Below, piece by piece: positions 8,488 to 17,800 of a stretch of 64,000 bases of DNA (the first letter of the stretch is position 1; every line of letters begins with the position of its first letter). This DNA comes from Wohlfahrtiimonas larvae (GTDB taxonomy: Bacteria > Pseudomonadota > Gammaproteobacteria > Cardiobacteriales > Wohlfahrtiimonadaceae). Both the position numbers and the translations under genes were made by a program. The notes below the pieces were generated by a model. That model worked only from the letters and a program-made list of their open reading frames with translations, was not told the origin of the DNA and ran no database searches. The DNA lies in NCBI RefSeq assembly GCF_039543665.1, contig NZ_BAABKE010000007.1, positions 1 through 64,000 on the forward strand. Reading direction: 5' to 3'.

Positions 8488-9423
8488 ATGGCTATTTTAT
8501 GTTTAAGCACTGTTTTGCCTAATTTTGACCAATGGATCAAGAATTTACATGCCATTGATCCAACATTTGATTTAAGAACAATCGATAACCCAGGTGACTT
8601 AGCAGACATTACAACGGTTTTGGCATGGAAACCAGATGATGAACTATTCAAAAAATTACCGAATCTAAAATTTGTACAATCTACAGGCATGGGGATTGAT
8701 CATTTAGTTGAATGCCCCAGCATTCCTAAAAATGCTTTGATTGCCCGTATCATTGATCATGATATGCGTGAACAAATGGCCGAATATGCATTATATGGTG
8801 CACTCAAAGCTTATCGTAATATTCAGTATTATAATCAATATCAAACTGAAGCTTATTGGAAAATGAAACGACGTCTTTTTAAAGAAGATTTAACCGTTGG
8901 CGTTTTGGGATTAGGTGAACTCGGCGCTTATGTTGCTAATGCGCTGAAAGATTATGGTTTCAATGTGATCGGCTGGAAAAATAGCGCATCTAAACCACAC
9001 AGTGATATTTCTTATTACCATGGTCAAGACCAACTGCCCGAATTTTTAAAGCAATGTGATATCCTCGTATGTTTATTACCATTAACAGAAGATACTCGAA
9101 ACATTTTAAACAAAGAGACTTTAGCTTTATTACCTGAAGGTGCCTATTTAATTAATCCTGCTCGCGGTGGTCATGTCAATGAACAAGATCTATTGAACGC
9201 AATCCAATCGAAACATTTAAGTGGTGCACTGTTAGATGTATTCCAAACAGAACCCTTACCGAAAGAACATCCATTTTGGAATGAACCCACCATCGAAATT
9301 ACACCACATGTGGCTGCTATGACCAATCCCATAACAGCCAGTCAACAAGTTGCTGAAAATTTCAAATTGATTCGTGCAGGAAAATTACCGAATAATCTTG
9401 TGGACTTAAACCGTGGCTATTAA
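8488..9423 (+). CDS. ghrA: Glyoxylate/hydroxypyruvate reductase A (D-2-hydroxyacid dehydrogenase)
   Basis: NAD(P)H-dependent reductase of glyoxylate and hydroxypyruvate, 311 aa like E. coli GhrA. Rossmann motif GLGELG at 141-146. The catalytic arginine lies in INPARGG and the histidine in ITPHVAAMTN. The frame is open 31 codons upstream, but ATG 8488 has AAAGGAG at optimal spacing and matches the family start (MAILCLS). Divergent from fimV, followed by a small membrane-protein gene after 42 bases. Substrate assignment rests on family resemblance. Confidence 0.9.
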   Translation: MAILCLSTVLPNFDQWIKNLHAIDPTFDLRTIDNPGDLADITTVLAWKPDDELFKKLPNLKFVQSTGMGIDHLVECPSIPKNALIARIIDHDMREQMAEYALYGALKAYRNIQYYNQYQTEAYWKMKRRLFKEDLTVGVLGLGELGAYVANALKDYGFNVIGWKNSASKPHSDISYYHGQDQLPEFLKQCDILVCLLPLTEDTRNILNKETLALLPEGAYLINPARGGHVNEQDLLNAIQSKHLSGALLDVFQTEPLPKEHPFWNEPTIEITPHVAAMTNPITASQQVAENFKLIRAGKLPNNLVDLNRGY

Positions 9424-9427
9424 GTTA

Positions 9428-9436
9428 TGCTATAAT
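9428..9436 (+). promoter_or_regulatory. Extended -10 promoter for the small membrane protein gene
   Basis: TGC directly followed by a perfect TATAAT (9431-9436), 30 bases before the ATG at 9466. There is no convincing -35, which is usual for extended -10 promoters. Confidence 0.5.
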
Positions 9437-9465
9437 TAAAAGACTTAAGAAACAGCGAGGTCATC

Positions 9466-9726
9466 ATGCTTAAATTTAATACAGTTATTTTTTATCTCGG
9501 CATTGTATTAACTGCAATTGGAGTGTTAGTGGGATTTCCATTAATCTTTTGGGGTAATCAAGATGTTGGCATGTATTTTGTAACAATGATTGGCCCGTTA
9601 GGCTTTTTATTATTCTTTACAGGATTTATTGGTGCAATTGCTTTTAGACCACATACTGATCGTATGCAATCTGAAGTAGAATCTCGTAAAAAAGCAGAAG
9701 CATATCAAAGAACTGTTCCAGATTAA
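9466..9726 (+). CDS. Small two-helix membrane protein, unknown function
   Basis: 86 aa. Two hydrophobic helices (about 7-30 and 38-62) are joined by a short polar turn, then a charged C-terminal tail rich in Glu, Arg and Lys. GCGAGG lies upstream of the ATG, so it is probably translated. I do not recognise a family. It has its own candidate promoter and a strong bidirectional terminator behind it, so it seems to be an independent unit between ghrA and rlmB. Confidence 0.65.
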   Translation: MLKFNTVIFYLGIVLTAIGVLVGFPLIFWGNQDVGMYFVTMIGPLGFLLFFTGFIGAIAFRPHTDRMQSEVESRKKAEAYQRTVPD

Positions 9727-9749
9727 CCAATAATTCATCCAAATGATTA

Positions 9750-9781
9750 AAAACAAAACCGCCATTGGGCGGTTTTGTTTT
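9750..9781. terminator. Bidirectional terminator between 9726 and rlmB
   Basis: 14-base perfect stem 9750-9763 / 9768-9781 with a four-base loop, with A and T runs on the two sides. Serves both convergent genes. Confidence 0.85.
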
Positions 9782-9802
9782 ATATAAATCATCTATAGCA
9801 GT

Positions 9803-10555
9803 TTATTTTTTACGCTTATGACAACGTTGACGATGGCTTTCTGATAATACAACACCTGTTGCCACAGAAACGTTCAAGCTCTCAATCTTACCTTCCATTG
9901 GAATCTTTAATAAGAAATCACATGCTTCTTTTGTCAAACGACGCATGCCATCACCTTCAGAACCCATAATGATTGCCATTGCACCTGTAAGATTAGCATC
10001 ATAAATAGTTTCTGTAGCTTCACCCGCTAAACCTGCCAACCAAACACCACGTTCTTTCAAATCATCGATCGTACGTGCCAAATTTGTGACTTCAACAAAT
10101 GGTACACGCTCAGAACTACCGCTTGAAATCTTACGTACAACAGGTGTTAAACCACATGCACGATCTCTTGGTGCAATTACTGCGTGTACACCAAAAGCTT
10201 CTGCACTACGCAAACATGCACCCACATTATGAGGATCAGTCACACCATCCAAAATTAATAATAATGGTGATGATTGCTCTTCTAATAACTCAAATAAGAA
10301 GTTTTCATTTTTAGCATCCATCACTCTTACTTCTGCTGCAATGCCTTGATGACGAGCTTCTTCACCTGTTTTGGATTCCAACATTTTTTGGTTAACCATA
10401 TTTACTGGCACTTTTTGATCTTTCAATTTTGCTAAAAATGCTTGTGCACGTTTATCCAAACGCTGATCATTCAACCAAATTTGTACAACAGAACCTTCAT
10501 CAAAAGCTGCTTCCACGGCATGGAAACCGTGAATCCATATCGTTGTATTACTCAT
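9803..10555 (-). CDS. rlmB: 23S rRNA (guanosine-2251-2'-O)-methyltransferase RlmB
   Basis: SpoU/TrmH-family (SPOUT, knotted fold) enzyme that methylates the ribose of G2251 in the P-loop of 23S rRNA. 250 aa. N-terminal substrate-binding domain begins IWIHGFHAVEAA; SPOUT motifs follow in order: DGVTDPHNVGACLRSAEAFG (motif 1), IIMGSEGDGMRRL (motif 2) and NVSVATGVVLSE (motif 3). AAAGGTAG lies upstream of the ATG. It sits 70 bases after the fba start side, separated from fba transcription by a terminator, and is convergent with the small membrane protein gene. In many gammaproteobacteria rnr precedes rlmB; it does not here. Confidence 0.93.
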   Translation of the reverse strand: MSNTTIWIHGFHAVEAAFDEGSVVQIWLNDQRLDKRAQAFLAKLKDQKVPVNMVNQKMLESKTGEEARHQGIAAEVRVMDAKNENFLFELLEEQSSPLLLILDGVTDPHNVGACLRSAEAFGVHAVIAPRDRACGLTPVVRKISSGSSERVPFVEVTNLARTIDDLKERGVWLAGLAGEATETIYDANLTGAMAIIMGSEGDGMRRLTKEACDFLLKIPMEGKIESLNVSVATGVVLSESHRQRCHKRKK

Positions 10556-10583
10556 AAAGCTACCTTTACATTATTTAAATGCA

Positions 10584-10608
10584 AAAAACCGCACCGAGTG
10601 CGGTTTTT
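10584..10608 (-). terminator. Terminator of fba
   Basis: 11-base perfect stem 10584-10594 / 10598-10608 with a three-base loop and A/T tracts on either side. In minus orientation it lies 18 bases after the fba stop. Confidence 0.85.
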
Positions 10609-10625
10609 ATATGCTCAAGTTAAAA

Positions 10626-11702
10626 TTAGTTACGGTTCATAGCATTCAAATCTTCAAATGCTTCTAATACACGATTCACTAACGATACTTGACCTGCACG
10701 TAACCAAGCACGTGGATCATAATATTTCTTATTTGGCTTTTCTTCGCCTTCAGGATTACCCAACTGACCTTGTAAGTAATCTTTGTTTTCATTGTAATAA
10801 TTATGAACACCTTCCCAAGTCGCCCATTGTGTATCAGTATCAATATTCATTTTGATCACACCGTAAGAGATTGCATCACGAATGTCTTTCAAATCAGAGC
10901 CTGAACCACCATGGAATACGAAATCTAAATGTTTAGCTGGCAAGTTAAATTTCTCAGAAACATATTTCTGTGAGTTATCCAAAATTACTGGTGTCAAACG
11001 TACGTTACCTGGCTTATAAACACCGTGAACGTTACCGAAAGATGCTGCAATTGTAATGCGTGGGCTGATTGCTACTAATTTTTCATAAGCATATGCAACA
11101 TCTTCAGGTTGAGTATATAGCAATGAGTTATCGATGTCTGTGTTATCCACGCCATCTTCTTCACCACCAGTACAACCCAATTCAATTTCCAACGTCATAC
11201 CCATTTTAGCCATACGCTCTAAGTATTTTGCTGAAATTTCGATATTTTCTTCCAAAGTTTCTTCAGATAAATCGATCATGTGGGATGAGAATAATGGCTT
11301 ACCTGTTTCTTTAAAAAACTGCTCACCAGCATCTAACAAACCATCGATCCATGGCAATAATTTTTTCGCTGCATGGTCTGTATGCAAGATTACAGGAACA
11401 CCATAAGATTCAGCAACAGCGTGAACATACTTAGCACCTGCAACTGCTCCCTTAATTGCTGCTTCATGACCTTCTAATTTTAAACCTTTACCAATGAAAA
11501 ACTGTGCACCACCATTTGAAAACTGAATAATTACTGGTGATTTTGCTTTTGCAGCTGCTTCTAAAACACCATTCACTGACTCTGTGTTCACAACATTCAC
11601 TGCTGGTAATGCAAAACCTTCTGCTTTCGCGATTTCAAATACTTTCTGTACATCATCACCAAATAAAACACCTGGTTTCACTGCGTCTAAAATTTTAGCC
11701 AT
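10626..11702 (-). CDS. fbaA: Fructose-bisphosphate aldolase, class II
   Basis: Zinc-dependent aldolase splitting fructose 1,6-bisphosphate into DHAP and glyceraldehyde 3-phosphate. 358 aa, the size of E. coli FbaA (class IIA). Zinc ligand motif HTDHAAKK lies in the first third; the later glycine-rich phosphate loop VFHGGSGSD and the NMDTDTQ-like stretch (here MNIDTDTQWATWEG) match the family. AGGAG lies 9 bases before the ATG. Monocistronic between two terminators; a TGG-TAGAAT extended -10 may serve it from 11740-11748. No pgk or gapA next to it. Confidence 0.95.
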   Translation of the reverse strand: MAKILDAVKPGVLFGDDVQKVFEIAKAEGFALPAVNVVNTESVNGVLEAAAKAKSPVIIQFSNGGAQFFIGKGLKLEGHEAAIKGAVAGAKYVHAVAESYGVPVILHTDHAAKKLLPWIDGLLDAGEQFFKETGKPLFSSHMIDLSEETLEENIEISAKYLERMAKMGMTLEIELGCTGGEEDGVDNTDIDNSLLYTQPEDVAYAYEKLVAISPRITIAASFGNVHGVYKPGNVRLTPVILDNSQKYVSEKFNLPAKHLDFVFHGGSGSDLKDIRDAISYGVIKMNIDTDTQWATWEGVHNYYNENKDYLQGQLGNPEGEEKPNKKYYDPRAWLRAGQVSLVNRVLEAFEDLNAMNRN

Positions 11703-11882
11703 TGCTGGGTCTCCTAAATTACAGATAATTTCTCGCCGTATTCTACCACAAGGAACAATATTTTTTTCTTTCTAAAATGATATTCTTAGTCATGATTCTA
11801 GAGTGTGCTATTTTCCCCAATTTGCCTATAATCATTTTATTCATTCAACATTGATTATCACAATAATATAAGGCACAGCATC

Positions 11883-12731
11883 ATGAGTGATTATTTAACT
11901 AGCCCTCAAAAAATTCATTCAAGCATCATTAATGCACTCAAAACAATTGCAATTTTAACTATTCCTGCCGCTGGGCTATTCCTATTTAATACTGCAATTT
12001 ATACATATAAAATTGCTTATTTTAATACATTTCATTTACCATTCATTCCATTAGAATCGTCGTTATGGCTGGATGTTGTGCAAAATAAAACTTTAGTAAT
12101 TCTGCTTATAACATTATTGTTCTTTGCGATTGGCTTTATCGTCGGCGGTATATTCATGTTTCGCCATAGCATTGAAAAAATCTCTGCCCAAGAATTTTCA
12201 TGGCCTGTATTCATTGCAACATTTACATTATTAAGCCCCTTTATTTTTAGCCTGCCCGGACTTACCGTTAGCACTCAAGCACTGATCATATTATTATATG
12301 CTTTCTTTATACCTTTCGTATTTACTAAACATTTTCACAATGGATTACATTATTTCAGCAAAATTCTGCCTCGCAAATTCTTTTTAGCAAAGAAAGAAAA
12401 AGCAGTATTGCACGATATTTCTTTCATAATCTTAGGTATTACTTATCTATTCATAATATTTATATTATTCATTTTATTAATGGAATTTGTAGCTGGTAAA
12501 CTTGGTGAATACCATGCCAAAGAAAAAGAAAAAATTATGCTTTCAGGTGCATATCTCACAATGCCTGAACATATCCGCATTGGCACTGATTCTATTTATT
12601 TAGAAGGCTGTGATTATAAAAAATGCGTCGGCTATCAGCCCATTCAAAAAGGTGAAGATACAATCATCCAACCGCGCTTTTTCACTGTACAAGAAATTAA
12701 TTTTCTTAATCCTGAAATCTTGCAACAATAA
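11883..12731 (+). CDS. Multi-pass membrane protein, unknown function
   Basis: 282 aa, about five hydrophobic segments (roughly 18-38, 62-90, 100-118, 126-146, 180-205), then a soluble C-terminal part of about 75 residues with two nearby cysteines in EGCDYKKCVGY. I do not recognise the family. TAAGG lies upstream of the ATG. It lies 69 bases before the ankyrin gene and on the same strand, so a loose transcription unit is possible. AT-rich accessory-looking gene. Confidence 0.7.
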   Translation: MSDYLTSPQKIHSSIINALKTIAILTIPAAGLFLFNTAIYTYKIAYFNTFHLPFIPLESSLWLDVVQNKTLVILLITLLFFAIGFIVGGIFMFRHSIEKISAQEFSWPVFIATFTLLSPFIFSLPGLTVSTQALIILLYAFFIPFVFTKHFHNGLHYFSKILPRKFFLAKKEKAVLHDISFIILGITYLFIIFILFILLMEFVAGKLGEYHAKEKEKIMLSGAYLTMPEHIRIGTDSIYLEGCDYKKCVGYQPIQKGEDTIIQPRFFTVQEINFLNPEILQQ

Positions 12732-12800
12732 AACTATATCTTTTTATCTAATCCGAACATATACTTAAATAACATTCAATATTCATTTGAAGGAGACATT

Positions 12801-13457
12801 ATGATGAGAAGATCTTTTTATACATCTCTTCTAATTGGAGGTATTCTTACGATGACGACATTTGCTCACGCCAATACTTCCCTTCATGAAGCTGTTCGTA
12901 ATAATGATATTCAAAGTGTTCAAATTTTATCATCACAGAATCATTTGGAAAGCCGCGATGCGCGAAATAATACACCATTAATGCTAGCAACACAGCGAAA
13001 TAATATCGCGATAGCAACAATCCTGATTAAAGCAGGCGCCGATGTTAATGCTAAAAATGATATGCAAGATACCCCCTACCTTCTAGCAGGTGCTCAAGGT
13101 TACAACGAAATTCTAACCTTAACATTAACACATGGCGCAAACCTTAAAGATACTAACCGTTATGGTGGCACAGCACTCATTCCAGCAGCAGAAAAAGGGC
13201 ATCCTCAAACCGTAAAAATATTATTAGAAGCAGGTGCCGACCCTAATCATATTAATAACCTTGGTTGGACAGCTTTAATGGAAGCTGTACTTCTTGGCAA
13301 TGGCTCTCAAACTTACCAAGATATCGTTAAAATTTTACTTGAAGCTGGTGCAGATCCTAATATTCCCGATAATAAAGGGATCACCGCATTACAATATGCA
13401 AAACAAAAGAGTTTTCATGAAATTGTAAATTTACTCAATCAATATGGAGGGCAATAA
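12801..13457 (+). CDS. Periplasmic ankyrin-repeat protein
   Basis: 218 aa. N-terminal signal peptide with a likely cleavage after FAHA (about residue 24), then four to five ankyrin repeats recognisable by NNTPLMLAT, DTPYLLAGAQGYN, GGTALIPAAEKGH, GWTALMEAV and the consensus helices ILLEAGADPN. Such proteins bind other proteins; in several bacteria periplasmic ankyrin proteins protect or activate enzymes such as catalase. The partner here is unknown. Its stop codon overlaps the ATG of the deaminase gene by one base (TAATG), so the two are translationally coupled although one product is exported and the other looks cytosolic. GAAGGAG precedes the start. Confidence 0.88.
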   Translation: MMRRSFYTSLLIGGILTMTTFAHANTSLHEAVRNNDIQSVQILSSQNHLESRDARNNTPLMLATQRNNIAIATILIKAGADVNAKNDMQDTPYLLAGAQGYNEILTLTLTHGANLKDTNRYGGTALIPAAEKGHPQTVKILLEAGADPNHINNLGWTALMEAVLLGNGSQTYQDIVKILLEAGADPNIPDNKGITALQYAKQKSFHEIVNLLNQYGGQ

Positions 13458-13918
13458 TGCATCATCATTACTTAAAATTATCCATTGAGCTCGCTGCTGA
13501 AAATGTCAAAGCAGGCGGACAACCTTTTGGCTCTGTGATCGTCAAAGAAGGAAAAATTATTGCAACGGGCGTTAACCATATTGCACGAGATAATGATCCT
13601 ACCGCACATGCTGAATTAGTTGCTATCCGAGCAGCAGGACAAGCACTTAACAATCCTGATTTATCAGGTTGCGTTGTTTATGCTAGCGGTGAACCTTGCC
13701 CTATGTGTCAAGCAGCTATGTTTATGGCTGGTATTCATGAGGTTTATTATGCTTATTCTAGTGAAGATGGCGCACCATTTGGCTTTTCAACAGAATACGC
13801 ATCAACCGAACTACAAAAAACACCACAAAACCGCACAAATCTGACATATGTCTATATGCCAGAAACCCAACAATCACCTAATATTTTTGATCTTTGGGTA
13901 AAACATGCACAAGGTTAA
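13457..13918 (+). CDS. Nucleobase/nucleoside deaminase (guanine deaminase-like)
   Basis: 153-aa zinc deaminase of the CDA/TadA superfamily. Zinc and proton-shuttle motif HAE at 51-53 (His51, Glu53) and PCPMC at 80-84 (Cys81, Cys84). Length, the C-terminal extension and the phrase NDPTAHAE resemble the 156-aa Bacillus GuaD more than TadA, so deamination of guanine to xanthine is the best guess; cytosine or another purine cannot be excluded. The start overlaps the stop of the ankyrin gene by one base. The stop overlaps the stop of the mfd remnant on the other strand. No signal peptide: cytosolic. Confidence 0.85.
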   Translation: MHHHYLKLSIELAAENVKAGGQPFGSVIVKEGKIIATGVNHIARDNDPTAHAELVAIRAAGQALNNPDLSGCVVYASGEPCPMCQAAMFMAGIHEVYYAYSSEDGAPFGFSTEYASTELQKTPQNRTNLTYVYMPETQQSPNIFDLWVKHAQG

Positions 13919-14090
13919 GGTTTTAATTCCTCAATCAACTTCAAAATACTGTTAATTCTCACTTCTTCATTTTCCATGGGCAATTTGTAGCGCAAAACCT
14001 CTTGCCCTTGGAGTTGATAGAAGTTTGGCTTCTGCTGAATCAAATCGTTCATCAAACAATACGAACACTATCCGCTGTTATTTACAATGC
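13915..14090 (-). pseudogene. Decayed second copy of the mfd 3' end
   Basis: The 128 bases 13919-14046 align without gaps to the true mfd 3' end (14810-14937) with 8 differences. All 8 are silent, so both copies encode the same 42 residues up to ...LIEELKP; the stop context (CCT TAA versus CCA TAA) adds another silent change. Beyond 14046 homology continues weakly (GCGGAT.GTTCG.ATT) after a deletion of about 31 bases that shifts the frame, and fades near 14090. There is no start, so it is not a gene. The silent-only divergence shows that this copy was once part of a functional mfd, probably of a related strain. Confidence 0.85.
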
Positions 14091-14771
14091 TCATTTAGAA
14101 TAATATTCAATAATACGCGTTTGTATTTTCGTTTCACCGCCAAGCTCTTCCTCTTGGCGTTTTATCCAACTGCCTTTTTCATCCACTTCTAGTGTTGTCA
14201 CAAAAATAAGCTTTTCACCTTCTGCAAGATCAGTGATCAATGACTCTAATTTTTGTTCGTTTTCTTTAAGGTAATAATAACTTGTTATTTCATTTTCATA
14301 AGGGCTTAATAACTCTTTAATTTCTCTTCTTTTTGCACTGCCATTTGTATTAAATTGTTCTTTTATACTTAAAAAGTAGCCTGCACTTATTGACTCATAA
14401 GGACTTGACCATTTTTCAACTTCCATATCAATCCATTCATTTGTTTCTTGAGAGTATATAAATATTTTACGTTGATTATCTTTTAGCTCAGATATGAAAA
14501 AGATTAAATCATCGCTATTTTTCTTTAGTTCTTTGATATCTCCAAGGATGTTTGGTAAAAATACAATTTGTTGAACATTTCCTTGTGCATTGAAATATGA
14601 CATAGCATGTGCGGTGATCGTACCATCGGTCGTTTCTATCCACTCTATCGTTTTAGCAGGCGCATAAACCTCCTCATAAAATAGATCATTCTGAATACGA
14701 TAATTATTATCAGCATGACCTATCAATAGAATATTCAGTAAAAGTATTATGGTTATTATTATTTTTTTCAT
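14091..14771 (-). CDS. Secreted protein of unknown function between mfd copies
   Basis: 226 aa with an N-terminal signal peptide (MKKIIITIILLLNILLIGHA), then a soluble, strongly charged domain with many Glu/Lys and no cysteine in the mature part. ATG 14771 is chosen; the frame can be extended five codons to a TTG but the ATG has a signal-peptide-like start and GAGA upstream. I recognise no family. Its middle is AT-rich: the sampled line 14281-14340 has 17 G+C in 60. The gene is bracketed by the mfd remnant (13915-14090) and the intact mfd (from 14806), which suggests that it arrived together with an mfd fragment. Confidence 0.7.
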   Translation of the reverse strand: MKKIIITIILLLNILLIGHADNNYRIQNDLFYEEVYAPAKTIEWIETTDGTITAHAMSYFNAQGNVQQIVFLPNILGDIKELKKNSDDLIFFISELKDNQRKIFIYSQETNEWIDMEVEKWSSPYESISAGYFLSIKEQFNTNGSAKRREIKELLSPYENEITSYYYLKENEQKLESLITDLAEGEKLIFVTTLEVDEKGSWIKRQEEELGGETKIQTRIIEYYSK

Positions 14772-14805
14772 AAATTTTAATCTCAAGTAAAATATATTTT
14801 AGGTC

Positions 14806-17800
14806 TTATGGTTTTAATTCCTCAATCAACTTCAAAATACTATTGATGCGCACTTCTTCATTTTCCATGGGCAATTTGTAGCGTAAAACCTCTTGCCCTT
14901 GGAGTTGATAGAAATTCGGTTTCTGCTGAATCAAATCAATCATTGCTCTTAAATTAATGTGCGGTTTAGAGCCAAAGATAATGCGAACGCCATCAGCTGT
15001 TGCTTCAATTTTTTCTAAATTCAATGGTGCTGATTTCAATTTAATCTCTGCAATTTTGAATAAGCGCTTCGTTTGATCAGGTAATAAACCAAAGCGATCA
15101 ATCATCTCGATGTGAATGTTATTCAAATCATCCAAGCTTTCCGCACTTGCGATGCGTTTATACAATGATAAGCGCGTAGGAATATCGCCAATATAATCTT
15201 CAGGAATCAATGCAGGCACGCCGATCGAAACTTCCATCCCTTGCTTAAATGGCTGGTTCACATCCAATGTTTCGCCGCGCTTAATTGCTTCTACTGCGCG
15301 CGTTAACAGTTCCATATAGAGCGAGAAACCCATTTCTGTGATCTGCCCGCTTTGTGAATCGCCGAGTAACTCACCTGCCCCACGAATTTCTAAGTCATGA
15401 TTGGCGATCATAAAGCCTGCACCGAGAATCTCTGTTTCTGTTAATGCTTCAATGCGTTTCACAGCATCTTTCGTCATCTGTTTTTCAGGTGGCACAATCA
15501 AATAACAGTAAGCACGGTGATGAGATCGCCCAACACGCCCACGCAATTGATGCAACTGCGCCAAGCCTAATTTATCCGCTCTGTTGATGATCATTGTATT
15601 GGCATTCGGCACATCGATCCCTGATTCCACGATTGTTGTACAAAGCAATACTTGAATGCGATGATGGTAGAAATCCAACATCACTTTTTCAAGTTCTGCT
15701 TCTTTAATCTGCCCATGCGCAATGCCCACTTTAATTTCTGGCATCAAGCGCTCTAATGTATCTTGCATCAACCCGATCGTTTCCACTTCATTGTGCAATA
15801 CATACATTTGTCCGCCACGCTTTAATTCACGATTCATGGCTTCGATCATCAGCTCTTCATTCCATTCGTTGACGAATGTTTTCACAGCGATTCTTTCCAT
15901 CGGTGGTGTTGCGATGATGGATAATTCACGCAAACCTGACAAACCCATGTTCAATGTCCGTGGAATCGGCGTTGCAGTCATTGTCAGCAAGTTCACTTCT
16001 GTACGAAGTGATTTTAATTGCTCTTTGTGCTTCACACCAAAACGATGCTCTTCATCGATGATGACTAAGCCCAAATTTTTAAACTTCACATCTTTCGATA
16101 ATAGCTTGTGTGTACCAATGACAATATCAACGCGCCCTTCTGCCAATAGCTCCAAAGTTTCTTTGGTTTCTTTCGATGATCTAAAGCGTGACAAACCTGC
16201 AATTTTTACAGGCCAATCAGCAAAGCGATCCATAAAATCTTGTACATGTTGCTCTGCCAACAGTGTTGTGGGTGCAAGCAAAGCCACTTGATAGCCATTC
16301 ATCACAGCCATGAAAGCACCGCGCATCGCAACTTCCGTTTTACCAAAGCCCACATCACCACAAATGATGCGATCCATTTTGCCAACGGTTAAATCTTTGA
16401 GCACATCATCAATCGCCCGTTGTTGATCTGGCGTTGTTTGGAATGGGAAGCTTGCTGCAAATTGATCATATTCATCCAACAACTCCATACCGCGTGCTTC
16501 TTGCAGTTCACGGCGTGAATAGATATCCAATAATTCGGCAGCTGTATCATGAATCTTTTCAGAAGCTTTTTTACAGATTTTTTCCCATTGATCCGAACCC
16601 AATTTATGCCAAGGCGCACTCTCTTTTGAGCCACCTGTATATAGAGATAAATCATTCAAGTCTGTAATTGGAATATATAGCTTCGAATTGCCTTTATATT
16701 CAATCACCAACAGTTCATTATCATCAATGCTATCCAAGCCCACATAGCGCCCAACACCATGTTTCAAATGCACAATCGGATCACCTTCTTTTAAGTGATC
16801 AATGCTTGTGAGCATGGATTTAACATCCACAGTTTTCTGCTGTTTCTTGCGCATTGTCTGCATTGGAATACCAAGCAGACTATTCTCTGTCACCAACGCA
16901 AATTGGTTCTGATAACTGAAACTATTACTCAATGCGCCTGTTAACAAAGTAAAATGTTCAGGTGCTTTTGTGATATCCGCAAATTTATCACGCACCGCTG
17001 GCGATAACGATAATTCTTTTAAACGCTCTAAAAGAATCTCTCTGCGTCCTGTTGTTTCTGTTGTGAGAATTAATGCACCTTTATCATTCTCTTTCAGCCA
17101 AGTTTCCACTTGATTAATCTGGCGCACAACTGGAGAATCACCTGAAAAACTCACTGTAATTTTAGGTTTGTTGGCTAAAATTTTCTCTAAGCCATTAAAG
17201 TTAATGTATAACCTTGCGGGCGATAATAGTGGGCGCTCAATATCATGGCGATAGCGCTCATATCTTGTATCAATGAGCTTTTGAAAGCTTTCAGCGCTTT
17301 TATATAAATTGGGATAAGTGATGAAAGTTGTCTGTTCGCCCAAATAATCAAACAGCGTCGCTGTATCATCAAAGAATAATGGCAAATAGTTTTCTACACC
17401 CGCAGGTAAGTTGCCATTTACAATCTCTTTGTAGAGATTGCATTTTGTTGTATCCACTTCAAAGCTGTTTTTAAACTTCTGTTGAAATAACTCCAGTGCT
17501 TTTGGACTTGTATCAAACTCACGTGCAGGCAAAATGGACAGCTCAGGAATCGTTTCCACTGTGCGCTGAGTTTCAGGATCAAATGTACGAATACTTTCCA
17601 CTTCATCATCAAACAGATCCACACGAATGGGCGTTGTGATTCCCATTGGAAACAGATCAATAATTGCGCCACGAATTGCAAACTCCCCAGGTTCCATCAC
17701 TTGCTTCACATTTTGATAACCTGATGCTTCTAAACCCAATCGCCATTGATCACGATCCACAATATCGCCCGGCTTCAACACTAAAACATGTCCATCCAAA

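Noticed and set aside
13915..14090. Recent simple tandem duplication of the mfd end
   Set aside because: Eight silent and no replacement changes in 128 bases do not fit neutral decay of a local duplicate; import from a related strain fits better.
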